Positions 33,465 to 44,887 of a stretch of 64,000 nt of DNA are shown here, one piece after another (the first letter of the stretch is position 1; every line of letters starts with the position of its first letter). Made by a program: the position numbers and the translations under genes. Source of the DNA: Corylus avellana. Its lineage: Eukaryota > Streptophyta > Magnoliopsida > Fagales > Betulaceae. Under the pieces are notes generated by a model that worked only from the letters and a program-made list of their open reading frames with translations, was not told the DNA's origin and made no database searches. The DNA is taken from the NCBI RefSeq assembly GCF_901000735.1, contig NC_081545.1, forward strand, positions 18,383,335-18,447,334, read 5' to 3'.

Positions 33465-33980
33465 GTGGAAAAATTGGACAGGGAACTGAGGGCATCTCCC
33501 ATCAATTGGCTTCAACAATACCAAGAAGAAGAGTGTCAAAGTCAGTTGATGGAAAATCCCAATAGACAATACATGGAGGAAGAGTGTACCTACTATCATG
33601 AGCAAGCTATCTCATTGAGGAGTGAAGAGGTGGCTGAAAATCAAGTGGAAGAGGGGAAAGAGGAGCAAACCGAAGATCCACAAAAACCACATCGGGAAAA
33701 GGAAGAGAGCACTGAGAATTTTTCAATATCAACTCCTATTCCCGAATTACCAAGAGTTCAAGAGAGAAGTCATCCGGGGTTATGTGATGAGCAAATTGAG
33801 GACATCAAGATAGAGAAGCTTCTTGAGTTTTCTTCTTACTATATTCCAGTTCATGATTCCCCACCGGATGAGCAACTGTTTGAGAAAACTCAGAGTGGTC
33901 TTCCCCAATCTAGAAACACTCAGAAGCACCGTGCAACAAAAAAGATTCATTCCCTTTGGTGCAAGAGACGGAAAGATTAG
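33465..33980 (+). pseudogene. gag: Gag acidic region fused to the RNase H-integrase linker
   Basis: A 171-codon open frame that continues the element's coding after a Gln-rich stretch with stops (33306-33464). It begins with a coiled-coil-like heptad region (MEKLDRELRASPINW), then is strongly acidic (SEEVAENQVEEGKEEQTEDP). Near the end it reads IPVHDSPPDEQLFEKTQSG and HSLWCKRRKD. In the autonomous Pol (about 26840-26960) the equivalent [15 protein letters not shown] block lies between RNase H and integrase. Right after the stop at 33978, sequence of the Pol tail and LAEDVKLSAHG follows (34010-34040). RT, RNase H and the integrase core are therefore deleted between these landmarks. Confidence 0.8.
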
Positions 33981-34183
33981 TGCTGCAAGTTTAAAGTGCC
34001 ACAGTCTGGCTGAAGACGTTAAACTTAGCGCTCATGGGAGGCACCCCATAGCATATCCTTTGTGTTTCGTTGTTTGTTCTATTTTATTTTGTTTGACTTA
34101 TATTTTGTTTTGTTTTCCTTTGTCTTTTATTTTCCTTTGGTGTTCTAGTGTATTAAGTCTTTTCTCATGTTTTTACATTTTGT

Positions 34184-34432
34184 TACTACGATCGATCGCA
34201 ACTTGCATGCGATCGAGCGCAGGTCTACACTTGTGGTTTCATTGCATTCTGTTACTGCGATCGAGCGCACCCAGAGTACGATCGAGCGCAGTAACCGACT
34301 TTTGGCTGTTGTACATTTTGTTAGTGCGATCGAACGCACCTTGTGTGCGCTCGAGCGCACATCACCCACACTTGCACAGCCTTGCGCAAGTGCGACCGAG
34401 CGCACCATGCGTGCGATCGAGCGCACTTGGGC
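34184..34432. repeat. GCGATCGAGCGCA palindrome array in the 3' UTR
   Basis: Ten or so copies: ACGATCGATCGCAAC, TGCGATCGAGCGCAGG, GCGATCGAGCGCACC, ACGATCGAGCGCAG, GCGATCGAACGCACC, GTGCGCTCGAGCGCAC and others, often as pairs about 25-30 bp apart with pairs spaced about 60 bp. RSSA- or AIERT-repeat peptides on both strands come from translating this array. Confidence 0.92.
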
Positions 34433-35821
34433 AGCATCCCATAGTTATCTTTTTATTTTGTTTTGTTTAGTGTGTTTTAAGTTAAATCTTTTTATTTATC
34501 TTTAGTTTTGTTTCTTTTCACTTCAAGTTTGGGGGTGTGCTATGAGCCATGCTTTCCAAAACAACTATGTCGTCCCTATCCCGAGTACATTCTTTCCTTA
34601 ATTTAGACACATTAGGGACAATGTGTCATTTAAGTTTGGGGGTATGAGCACACATGTTCACACACACTTTGTCCCAATTTCAAGTTAATTGTTTTTTTGT
34701 TTGTTTGTTTATGTTTAAAAAATAAATAAATAAATAAATAAAAGAAAAAAAAGTTTATGCATGTTCATGTTTGCTCTAAAATTTTAAGTTGATCTAAAAG
34801 AATGGTGGTCTAAATTCATCAGTGAGCTTAAAATTTTGAACACATGATCTGATGAGTGAATCTCTTAGTTTGGTTACTTGTTGAGGACAGTTGAAAATTC
34901 ACATGTTTGATCTGATCCACACAAGCACATTAGCACATAATTTATGAGGTATGACATGAGGTCTAATATGTGTGTTTCTGCATCTTGAATGAAATTGGAT
35001 GACTTATTAGATGACACTATGGCATATATAGTGATGAAAAAAAAAAGTGAAATAAATGATCATTGATGGCTTTTCACTGAGTAACTAGACCTCTTGCCTC
35101 AAAGCATTGAGTGTTCACGTTAAAAGGTGATGAATTTGGATTTGATCAATGTCATGGTTAGTTTGGTTTTGTAGCCTCTTTGACTCGAGTTAGTAGGTCC
35201 TTAGGGGTGTCTCTACACCTAATGCCCTAAAACCATCTGGTTTGTGAGTCATTGACTTAGGACTCGTTACATGGGACAATTAGAAAGCTTAAGAAAACCA
35301 AACATTGCACAACCTGACGAAAAAGAAAAAGAAAAAAAAATATGCCATTGTTGTTCATTCTAATAGGGATTTCAGTAAACTTTGAGATAAGGAGACATTG
35401 CATATTGGAAAGATTTGGAAGCCTCATAATTTTGTACTAGTTCACTGTACACAATTTTCAAACCTGTGATGATTTAGCATGTCCTTTGTAAGTAATTGCA
35501 CTTTGAGATTCCAATTCATTGTGAAGATGGAGTTCATCTTTTTAAGTTTGCTTACGAATGAAAACCATGATCTTGAAGTGATACTTTAATTTTTGGGATA
35601 ACATGAACTCTTGCATGATGTTTGTGGTTAACATTTCTGGAAAACCCTCACGAGACTTCACTCGTCCACTAGGGAATTCCTAGGGGTTTAAAAGGCTTGA
35701 TGCATACGCTAAATGCAATCGTACATCCCACGAAAGATGGATTTATCTTTTGTTTTCTGTTTTTCCATTCCTGTTTTTAGTTTTGTATTGGTAAGGGACT
35801 AGCAATATGCAAGTTTGGGGG
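34433..35821 (+). other. 3' UTR and polypurine tract
   Basis: Non-coding sequence matching 11590-12904 almost throughout, ending in AAGTTTGGGGG before the LTR. Contains an (AAAT)n run near 34720-34745. Confidence 0.75.
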
Positions 35822-37281
35822 TGTAATCAGTGCTAAAATATTCATATTTTCAGCCCTTAACTTGCATGTTTTAATCCTTTGGTTTTGGTTAATTAGGCCA
35901 TTTTACTTACTTTTTGTATTTTCTTTGTTTTATAGGCTTTTGGAAGAAAAGAAAGTGTTTCTGGAAAAATTCCAAGCTTAAAGGGCGAATTGGGAAGACC
36001 TAAAAGATATGGTTAAGCTTAACCAATCATGGTTAAAGTTTAATCAAACAAAGGAAATGATTAATTCAGAATTTCTCAAATTGAAGTCAAATCGGATTGG
36101 ATGCAAAATTGGATTCTGAAGATGTCTCGGTATTTTGACCATAACTTTCAGTTCAAATATCCGATTGAGGTGATTCAAGTGGCATTGGAAATCTAACTCA
36201 AAATTGTACAATTCATTGTGAATATCATTTTCCCAAATCTGAGCGCTAAGTTAGGACCGCAATTTTGGGCGAATCCTATTCCGATTTGGACTTGGGTTTT
36301 CTCTGTCCTAATTGGACTTGGACCTAAATCTCCGAAATTCCTAGGATTACTAGGGCTTCTAGGACTCTCCTAAGCCCTATAGATAGACCTCTAAGCCTCA
36401 CAATTGAAAAGACGATTAGAAGGAGACTACTTTGGGGAGAGGATTGGAGGCTACTTCTAGGAGTGGTTTTTGGTTCTTTCTTTCCCTTTTCTTTTTCTTT
36501 TTATTTTAATTATGTGTAACTAACTCTTAAGGAGGGCTAGATTGAAGCCCTAATTATGTTTATTTAACATTTCAATATTGGGGCCTTTGTGTTAATCATA
36601 TTGTATTGCTTAACTTGATTAATTCCTATTTTCATGAATTCTTCATATGTATGTGACTGGCCATTATATGCATGTGGTATGGACTAGTTAGTTAAATCAA
36701 TTTAGATGACTGAGTCCTGGGTTTAACATAAGTAACAAAAGATATCCACACCGCGATTCTTGGGTTAATCAACATGGGGAACCGGGAGTGTACACCCATG
36801 CCCTAGGCCTCATGTGTTTGTCGATTTCCATAGAACATATGCTTTTCTAAAGAACAACTTAGTATATACCATGCTAAATCCTTTCGGAAAGAAAAGAGTT
36901 AGAGTATATACACATGCCTAACTTGTTGCTTAGGAAAATCAATAGCTTAAGGAGTATACACCCATGCTTTTAGGTTGGCAAACATTAGGTATTTATAATA
37001 TGATTGGATCATTGGCATATTGTTATATTAATTGAGCATAATTAGTGGTGGATATCAAAGCCCTGCCTTTACCTTTATTTTATCTTTATATCTTTTTATT
37101 TCTTTTTCACAATATCAATTCAATGACAAATTGATATTTTTAATTAATTCTAAACAAAATCACAATCTCCGTGGGTTCCACCTCATACTTGTTGCACTAT
37201 ACTATTGTTTTGATCTTGTGCACTTGCGAGTTAAAACGTACAAAATATTATCTATTAATTTAGGTAGTATTTGGCACAACA
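35822..37281 (+). mobile_element. 3' LTR, family F1
   Basis: Starts TGTAATCAGTGC (an altered TGATAAGTGCC) and ends GGCACAACA at 37281. It keeps the TATA-like box (36377-36385) and the GTATACACCCATGC words (about 36788-36970, some altered). Confidence 0.88.
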
Positions 37282-38322
37282 CGTGCATGAGTGCGCAGCA
37301 TAGGAGAAGTGATGCTCGATTGCAGTCGAGCGCACTAAGTGTGCGATCGAGCACACCTGTCCGATTTGGCAGCAGTTTTATCGGAATTCAACTTGTAAAA
37401 CCCTAGTTTTAGGTCTACAAATAGATAATTACCAGATTAGTTTAGGGAGGTTGTGAATTTCGAGACTTCAGAGGAGAAAGAAGAGAGTTTTAGGGTTTCC
37501 TAGCTTTTGGATCTCAACTTTGTGATTCCATATTTGTAAGTACTCAATTTTCCATTATGAATTTAATTAATCTTGTTTTGTCTTTCAATAGCATGAGAGG
37601 CTAAACATTCAACTAAGGTTAAAGATGAAGCCTCACTTATGATTAGCACTTCATTCCATGTATGTAATGTTTCCCAATTTAATGATTTAATTGCCCTATT
37701 GTGTTACTTTGACGCAATTGGATTGAATAATTCTTGGATATCTTGTTGTGATTCAAGGATACACTTGATGATTTAAGATTATTCAATACAATTGATTGCT
37801 TGGTTTTCTTTGATAAAAATTGGATTTCCCTTGTGATTTATACTCTGGATACAATTGATATTTTGATAAAAACTGAATATTTTCTTGTGATTTACGGATA
37901 TAGTTAATGATTTAATTATTTATTGGATTTCTTTTGTGAGTAGGGTTATGTATGGATACATGGGATGTTTTGATTAATTTTGATCCAGTAGTAAAACAAA
38001 TCTAAGATTTATATGTGAGAACTTTGGGAAATATTATAGATCATGGAATTATGTTGCTATGAATTTGTGAGTGCGGATTCTGAAACCCTAGTGTTTCGTC
38101 ATTAGATTACATTCAGATTAAATTGCATATGCTTTTGATTTTTCATTCAAAACAATAATCTTTTAAAATTTGGAACTAGGTTAGGGTTCAATTAATTTAG
38201 ATTTAAAATTGCTTTCAAGGACACAATTCCTTGTGGGATTGACCTCGCACTTGCATAATATGTACTACATACGACTTTTGCACTTGCGAGTTAAAATAAA
38301 TTGACACAACACCCACCACAGG
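37282..38322 (+). mobile_element. LTR remnant with GCGATCGAGC array, host of the F1 element
   Basis: Holds CGATTGCAGTCGAGCGCAC and GTGCGATCGAGCACACC at 37316-37356, a TATA-like CTACAAATAG at 37412-37421, then a leader. It ends TTGCGAGTTAAAATAAATTGACACAACA at about 38312, the ending style of Athila-type LTRs. The F1 element appears inserted in it; its left part is not recognised in the window. Confidence 0.55.
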
Positions 38323-40452
38323 TGTTGGGAATTGTGTCTAAAACTCCAATTGATTGATAAGAGTTTTTGAAATAGAACAAAAGAAATATACATATCTACT
38401 TATATAGACATATCTATGGATTGTGTATTATTCGATTATATGAATGTAAGATCCCTAAGATGCATTATATTTGAGTGATGGTGTGAGTATCACAGAAGAT
38501 CATACTCAAAATATCCTTGCAACTTATAAATCTTGTTGTTCTTAGTCTTAAATGGAACTGGGAATTTCATCTAGACTGTAATATGTTAAACCTCAAATGA
38601 CTTATATTGGTCATGAGAAGCGGGGAGGATTCAAGTTAATATGTTGGGGTATCGGCAGCCTATGCCACACTAAACAAGACCACGCGAACCATCAATTGTA
38701 AGATACTATTATAACAATTGATGTACAGGCACAATGTCTTAAACATTTTACTTGACATCTTGAGAAGTAAATGAACTCAGATGGTGAAATGATGATTACT
38801 TTGAGATATCATAGAGTGATAAGGATTATTAACTTCAAAAAGGAATCCAAATCCTTTGTTAGAAAACAAAGTGATAAGGAATATTCCTCTTATTTTAGAT
38901 TTAATTGGAAAGCTTGTATATGTACAAGGTGAGATATAATTTCAAAAGGGTACATAGGGATAATCATGAATTTAAATCAGTGACTCAAGGAAAAGAGGTA
39001 GTGAACAAAGTGATAGTTGTAAAATACTTTTGGTTCAACTACGGAATGATTCCATGAAAGGCTAAACATGTATTAAGCACATCATTAGGATTGATTTGAT
39101 TAAATAAAAAATAATCATTAGAGAGCAGTCACAATTCTTTAGTGGAAATAATTGTGATTAAAATAGTATCGTGTGATATGATCTTGATAGATATATTCAT
39201 AGGCCTATTGAGCTAATGATATTTTACCTTATGTCCTCTTTGAATTGATATAATTTAACTGAGAAAATATATTGTTCCTCAAGTATTTATTTATTTACTA
39301 GGTTAATAAAACATGGGCTAAAAGATTTAATCTTGTTGGTTAATTGGAAAAAGGAATTAAATATAAGCATTGGGCTTATGATTTAATTCCAACAGGCTAA
39401 TGAATTAAAATAACCCTTGGGCTTGTCTTTTTAATTCATTGGGCTTGTTAAATAACTATGGGCCACATGGAATTAATTCCAAAGGGCTAAAGTTATTTAA
39501 ATGAGCATTAGGCTTGAGGATTAAACCCATGCCCAAGTGTTTCAATGAAGTGGAGGTGAGCTAGGGCTAGAAACCCTAACCCACACACATGGCCGTGCTG
39601 TAGCACACAAGGGCAAGCGAGGAATTTTCCTCCCATGGCCATGTGGTATCACACAAGGGCAAGGGAGGAATTTTCCTCCATTGGCCGTGTGGCACTAGAA
39701 GGGGCAAGGGAGTCTTTTTGCTCCCTTGGCCGTGTAGTGCAATAGGGATGGGATTTGTAATCCCAGTCCCACTTCGATTAGAACTATGTATTCTCCAAAG
39801 CATCTAGTATTATAAATAGAGGAGCAAGTGAAGGCATGATTCATAGCCTTTGGCTTGACGCTTGTGATTTTTGTGAGAGACAAAAACACAACCTTACTCT
39901 TCCCCTAGAGTTGATACACGGCTACCTTAGGAATTCTATTCCTAGTTTATGCTTTCTAATTCTTCTTTTGTTCTTGAGCAAAATAATTGTGAGCCCACAC
40001 TCATAGTCATCTTCAGTCATCAAAGAGAAGATCTGATGGAAAAATCTTTAGATAGTTTGATGGGTAATCTTGAAATTCTTGATGTGAGATCAAGTGTTCG
40101 TAAAATCGGCAAAGAACATAATGATGTTCTTGAAATTCACAAAGAACACGAAGAACATGAAGAACGCAATGAAGGAGAAATAAGTATGGAGGAATACATG
40201 AAGTATGCAAATGTGTTGCAACTTTAATTATTAAGTCCAACTATACTAAAAGAATCAAAGGGCAATTCTACAACTTCATGCCTAGGAGAGGCTGAATCAA
40301 CATGTAAGTAATTATGACTTATATGTTTATTTAAATATTTAAAAACATGTTTATCTTTATGGTAAAAGATTTTGGGGATCGTTTTAATCCCTTGCGTATA
40401 AAAAGAAAATTTTTGAAGTTTACCTTCTCAAATATACGCATAGATCCCAACA
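38323..40452. mobile_element. Solo LTR, family G
   Basis: Perfect 8-bp inverted ends TGTTGGGA...TCCCAACA enclose 2130 bp. Flanking pentamers ACAGG and ACCGG differ by one base and may be a mutated target duplication. A related, truncated LTR begins at 58982 (TGTTGGGGATTATGCC); they share phrases such as GTGGAAATAATTGTGATTAAAAT. TGTTGG...CCAACA ends are common in copia LTRs. ORFs inside (39949-40227, 39576-39803) show no domain. Confidence 0.78.
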
Positions 40453-40980
40453 ACCGGTTGCTCCCATGGTGATGGGCCGGTGCCACTAGCCGCTTCACAC
40501 TACCACCGGTTGCTCCCCTTTTACACCCATTTCCATTTCTCTTCTCACACGATAGCACATTTTCAGCTCACCCCACAACTCCATGTCTTTGACTCTCTCG
40601 CACTACAACACATGATGAAATTCGGTCATTGATGGTGAAAGTGTGAATAGTGCGATGTGTGAATAGTACAAAGTGTCACCTTCACTGTTCAAATGTCGCT
40701 ACTCTTTAAAAAAATTTTAAAAAAATTAATATTTATAATAAAAAATAAATATATAAGTAAAAAAATCAAATTAATTTTCTTTTTTTTAAAAATAAAACAA
40801 ATTCAAAATTAATTTTCTTCAAATAATATGAACATTTTTATATCCTTTTTATTAAAAAAAAAATAAAAGGGTTAAGAAAAAATCGAGTTGGTTCGGGTAT
40901 GTACTCCCCATTAGACTATTTGATTTTTTTTAATAATAAGGATATAATAATTTTTTTAAATTGTTTTTGTTATTTAATTT
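40453..40980. other. Unclassified AT-rich sequence
   Basis: Begins with two ACCGGTTGCTCCC words about 60 bp apart, then two copies of GTGTGAATAGT near 40642-40664, and long A/T-rich runs. No gene seen. Confidence 0.4.
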
Positions 40981-40991
40981 AGAAAAATGGC

Positions 40992-41114
40992 ATCCCCAAG
41001 GAGTAGCTCCATTGGCTGGGGACTACACCTTGTGAAGCGAAAGTTGCTAGTTCGAATCCCCCTCCCCCTCCTCTTGTGCGAATATGTCAAAAATAATAAT
41101 AATATTAATAATAG
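40992..41114 (+). mobile_element. tRNA-derived SINE
   Basis: A box-like TAGCTCCATTGGC at 41004-41016 and B box-like AGTTCGAATCC at 41049-41059 are spaced as in a tRNA gene, followed by a pyrimidine-rich stretch and a (AAT)n tail (41088-41112). The insertion is bounded by perfect 11-bp duplications AGAAAAATGGC (40981-40991 and 41115-41125). RNA polymerase III transcription and LINE-driven movement are established for SINEs. Confidence 0.88.
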
Positions 41115-41269
41115 AGAAAAATGGCTAGATGTCTTAGATTTAAAATCTTCAAAACTCATACAATATATTGACCCAATTGAAAATTAAGGTCTAAAACCTA
41201 AAATCCAAAAAACTTACATATGTATACAAGGAGCTTTTGGAATATTTTTCTCCTTTTTTTTTTTTTAAC

Positions 41270-42196
41270 GTACTATATGAAAAAAAAAATATTAAAATTG
41301 TGAAACTTTATTTGACAAATACAAAACACTTAAAACTACTCTTACTTCAAAATGGTGTCATCATGGGCAAATTTTGGAAGATATACAAGGGATCTTGGCA
41401 GGTTTTAAAAGTCATGAAGTGGTGCATGTCAAGAGGGGAGCCAACGAGGCAGCTCACGGTCTTGCAAAGGTGCCCTCTCGAATTTATATTGATAAAATTT
41501 GGATGGAAGAGGTTCATCATAAAGTTTTGATGTTATATTTCCTAATTGTAAACCAAGAGCATTATGCTCTTTTTGTTAAGAGTTATTTCTCTAGATATTT
41601 GTTTAGAGTGATTACTCTAGATTTTTTATGAAATGAAGATCGAATTTTCTCAAAAAAAAAAAAAAAAAATCTCTTACTTTTATATTACCTTAAAATATAT
41701 TTTTTATAAAAAAAAACATAAACAAACAGAATTGTTTCCTTAAAACGAGGTATCTAATTTTTTGAGGACATTGATATGCTATGGAAAATTGAGGGTACCA
41801 TCAATTAGGTAACTAAGAATCGATCGTTAGAGAATATCCCATCACTCACATTGATACCTTGGTCTGACAATTTCACAAGCAATGGTCTTTATTCGGTATT
41901 CACTGTTTGAAGAAAATCTAGGGCTATCTTGAAGTTGTCATTTAGGTTTTTAGATAACGATTTATGTTATTTCCTGTTCAAAGACAGGGACTCCAATATT
42001 AGCGATTATGTAAAGGAGTTTATTTGTCCAAACTTGTGTGGGTTTCTTGTAGGCTTCTACAAGTAGTTACGGTTAATGGTTATTCCTTAATTTTAGTAGA
42101 AAAAGTAAACATAATTCTAGTAGGAAAAATATAATAAAGTCATAATTATAAAAATAAATAAATAAAGTATTTTAGCCTTTAGTGGCGTGGGGACCA
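41270..42196. repeat. Copy of the 46.3-47.0 kb repeat, interrupted by the LINE
   Basis: Sequence before and after the LINE (41270-41338; 41680-42100) aligns with 46310-46960 and 48670-49320, e.g. GACATTGATATGMYATGGAAAATTG, AGAATCGAT, CAAGCAATSGTCTTTATTCGG. Host sequence is contiguous once the LINE and one duplication are removed. Confidence 0.75.
41348..41670 (+). mobile_element. 5'-truncated LINE insertion with RNase H-like domain end
   Basis: Coding from 41374 reads EDIQGILAGFKSHEVVHVKR and GANEAAHGLAK, then IWMEEVHHKVLML. The HVxRxxNxxAHxLAK motif is the C-terminus of the RNase H-like domain (RVT_3 type) of plant L1-type LINEs. A short 3' UTR ends in about 18 A (41652-41669). Perfect 9-bp duplications CTCTTACTT flank it (41339-41347 and 41671-41679). 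All of the endonuclease and RT is missing, as is usual for aborted target-primed insertions. Confidence 0.92.
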
Positions 42197-44245
42197 TGTA
42201 ACGCCCCCAAAATTAGCCTTGGCTAATCTGGCCGGGTTACTGACAATTACCCCAGTTAAGCTAACTTGTGGCTAAATGAGGAATCACCACTCTAAGCATT
42301 ATCAGAGTTAATGCATAGGAAGGTGATAAAAATCTAAGTGTACTATCTAATCATAAAATGGACAAGCATATTCCTCAAAATTAAGGCATGGAGCAACTAA
42401 TAACAATAATGCACAAACCTGTTCACCGCAAGTAGGTTCTAAGCAAGGTCCGTGGTGGCAGCCGGGCCACTCCTGGGTTCTAGTGACAACCATCCTAAAA
42501 GGGGTAATAACAGCGTAAGTTTAACGACTTAGTAAGTAAACTTTACAATTAGGTAAGATATGAGTCCAGTTAAACATAAATAAACGTGCGATTTAGTAAA
42601 CATTCAAAAGGAGGTGTTGTCTCCGTTAATACACCATAAAATAGCATTTTGGTTTTCAAAAGTGTGGTGTACTACCGGCGGCAATCGCCTAAGTATTTTA
42701 ATGCTAGATGAATAATGCTTTTATAAGTCATAACTCTAATGTATGCTCTATCTGAGATATTATCACTTCTTAGCAGGGTTAACGCTGTCCCGAGGGACTT
42801 GTAATACAATGCCGGTGCCCCAGCCATTGTACACTACAGTACATAACACTAGCAGCACGACCGAGTCCAACCTAGGGTGGCCTACATCGCTAATGATGTC
42901 AGTCCTGTAGTGACCGGCCGTTAAGGCTACGCCGGTCACGAAACAACCATTGGATCCAAGGCCCATATAACAACACACACATTTGACCATAAAATGAAGT
43001 CTATATAATAAGCCCATGACCATTATACCGCACGTACTGGTGTACCATGTCATATGATGCATCTTATTAATCGGTTGATAAAGCAATTACCAAGTTATTA
43101 TGAAAGGTAGACATGTCCATATCATACTTGTGGTTAGTCAACAGACATATCCTATGCTTTTAAGGAAAGAGTTCGTAAGTGTTTACTTACCTCGCATGTT
43201 TGCGTGAATCCTCCAACATTGCTAAATCCTACTATAACAGAATATAACACACCGTTATACATAGTACTAGAGGATCCTTACGAGTAAGATACTAGGTTAA
43301 CCTAATGTAAAGGGTTGCTGGGGCCTAAATTGTACAAGTGGGGCTAAGGCGGATGTCTGACCTCCTGACCGTACGTCCGGGCTTGAGAGCGTACGTCCGA
43401 TCAGTGAATACGCATTTCGGCCAAAAGCTCCAACTGCGTTTCAGGGTTTCTATAAAACTTATAGGCTATCATTCCTCATTCTAGGCTATTGAATAAACAC
43501 ATGAAACGTAAGAAAACTCAATCATCATGCAATATAAGGGATCGAAGGCTCTTTTAAACTCTTCTTGAAAACGTTTCAGGCTTTGTAAGAAATGATGCAA
43601 GAACTCTAACATGGTACCTCTAAAACTTAAAACAATACAGAGATAACATTAAAAACATAGAAATGGGTAGGGGTTACCTTGGGAAAAATGGCAAGAACTC
43701 AAGCTCTCCTCCTTTCTCTCTCAAAACTCACAAAGCACTCATATAGGGTGGTTGGGGGTGGAAATGTTGGCTTCAAAGGGGTGGTGGGGGTTGGTATTTA
43801 TAGGCCAAAAAAGCTGAGGGTACTACCAACTCCTCTAAAAAGTAGCGAACGTTTGGTATTATTGGGGCGTACGTTCGGTACTGTTTATTCAACGATCCAA
43901 AGGGTGCATCATGCGTACAGCCATTAACTAGTGGTCAACCTAAAAGTAGCGTACATACGGTGGTCCCCCATCATACGTCATCACTATAAGTTAAAGGCAT
44001 ATGTATGGTGGTCCCCCATCATACATCCTCACTAGAGACAAAGGCGTACGTCCGGAAACTGTAGCGTACGTACGGTCAGAATGGGTTGAGCTTGGGTTTA
44101 TACACCCAAATGAATTTAGGAGCTTTTCAGGTTATAAGTGTGGACTTAGGTCCTTTGTTATAAAACTAGGTTTTTCATAAATCCTTTAACCGTTCTTTGT
44201 GGAAAATCTTTTAATAAAAACAATCATTTTTATTGGAGTATTACA
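42197..44245 (-). mobile_element. LTR, chromovirus-type family A, copy 2
   Basis: Plus-strand ends TGTAACGCCCCC...GGAGTATTACA. It aligns end to end with 5806-7903. Minus-strand TATA box CTATAAATA at 43795-43803; GTACGT array upstream of it at 43845-44090. Flanks GACCA/AACCA could be a mutated duplication, but sequence just outside 44245 looks like the 3' end of a chromovirus, so it may instead be a 3' LTR of a longer truncated element. Confidence 0.85.
43845..44090. repeat. GTACGT-type array in LTR A copy 2
   Basis: About nine words such as GCGTACGTTCGGTACT, GCGTACATACGGTGGTCCC, GCGTACGTCCGGAAAC and GCGTACGTACGGTC, with the spacer GGTCCCCCATCATACGTC. Two more at about 43370-43405. Confidence 0.82.
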
Positions 44246-44520
44246 AACCACGTGCTATAGTCTCCCCTTCTTGAAAAGAACTCATCATCGAGTTAAGTTC
44301 TGACTCCTCTTGTGGAAAATATTAAAAAATGTCTACTACCTTGCATAGACCATACTTATCACAAGATCTCCTCCTTGAAACCTCTTCAATCGCTAACCCT
44401 TGTCTGAATGTCTGTTGCTATCTTGTATTTGGTATATTCTATATCCTGATGAACCTCCTCCTAGGTTAATTTCACTTGTTCTGCTAAATGTTTCATCTCA
44501 AATTAGCTAAATGTTTCGTC
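44246..44520 (-). pseudogene. Possible 3' internal end of a chromovirus
   Basis: Minus strand reads GATGAGTTCTTTTCAAGAAG followed by GGGAGAC just before the LTR start TGTAATACTCC. A 'GAG(G)ACGAGTTCTTTCAAG(A/G)GGGGAGA' block before the 3' LTR is common in plant chromoviruses and serves as polypurine tract. No protein block is clear further upstream. Confidence 0.5.
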
Positions 44521-44887
44521 TCAAATTAGACTTTTTTTTTTTTTTTTTTTTTTTCATTTTTGAACCTAAAATACCCATAAAGTTATTAAAAACTTAAATT
44601 TATATATATGTAAAAGTAACAATTTGAAAGAAAAAAAAAATTAATAAATTAAGGGGGCTAACATGAAAAGTGGTGTTTTTAAAAAATTTTAGTTTTAATT
44701 TTTTCAAATGGTTATTTTTGAATAAATTTAGGGTATTTTGAGGAGAAAAATGTATAAGTTTCTAATTTGACATGCAGTGACACGATTGAAGGTTTAAGTA
44801 CAAAAGGGTTAATAGTTCAAGGGGCAAAGTATATTTTTCTTTTTCTTTTTTTTTTTTTTTAAAAAAAAGGTATTTTAAGAATTTTGG
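44521..44887. other. AT-rich spacer with homopolymer runs
   Basis: Poly-T at 44530-44554 and 44851-44862, poly-A runs, and a duplicated 23-base phrase with AAATGTTTC(A/G)TCTCAAATTAG at its border (44485-44528). No gene. Confidence 0.4.

Larger units (their letters stand above)
32271..37281 (+). mobile_element. Non-autonomous Athila-type element with truncated 5' LTR
   Basis: Parts in order: LTR end 32271-32538, PBS 32546-32562, leader array, Gag ORFs 32868-33980, Pol-tail remnant, palindrome array 34184-34430, 3' UTR, polypurine tract at 35812-35821, and full 3' LTR 35822-37281. The first about 1.2 kb of the 5' LTR is missing where the hAT end abuts. No RT or integrase core. Confidence 0.9.

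Noticed and set aside
33823..34470. A 215-codon ORF with RSSAP repeats, and its antisense counterpart at 34145-34426
   Set aside because: The repeats are translations of the GCGATCGAGCGCA array; only the first part touches real Pol-tail remnants.
39949..40227. 92-codon acidic ORF
   Set aside because: It lies wholly inside the family G solo LTR and has no domain; probably chance.
41001..41060. A possible tRNA gene
   Set aside because: Only the A and B boxes resemble tRNA; no acceptor stem, and target duplications show it is the head of a SINE.
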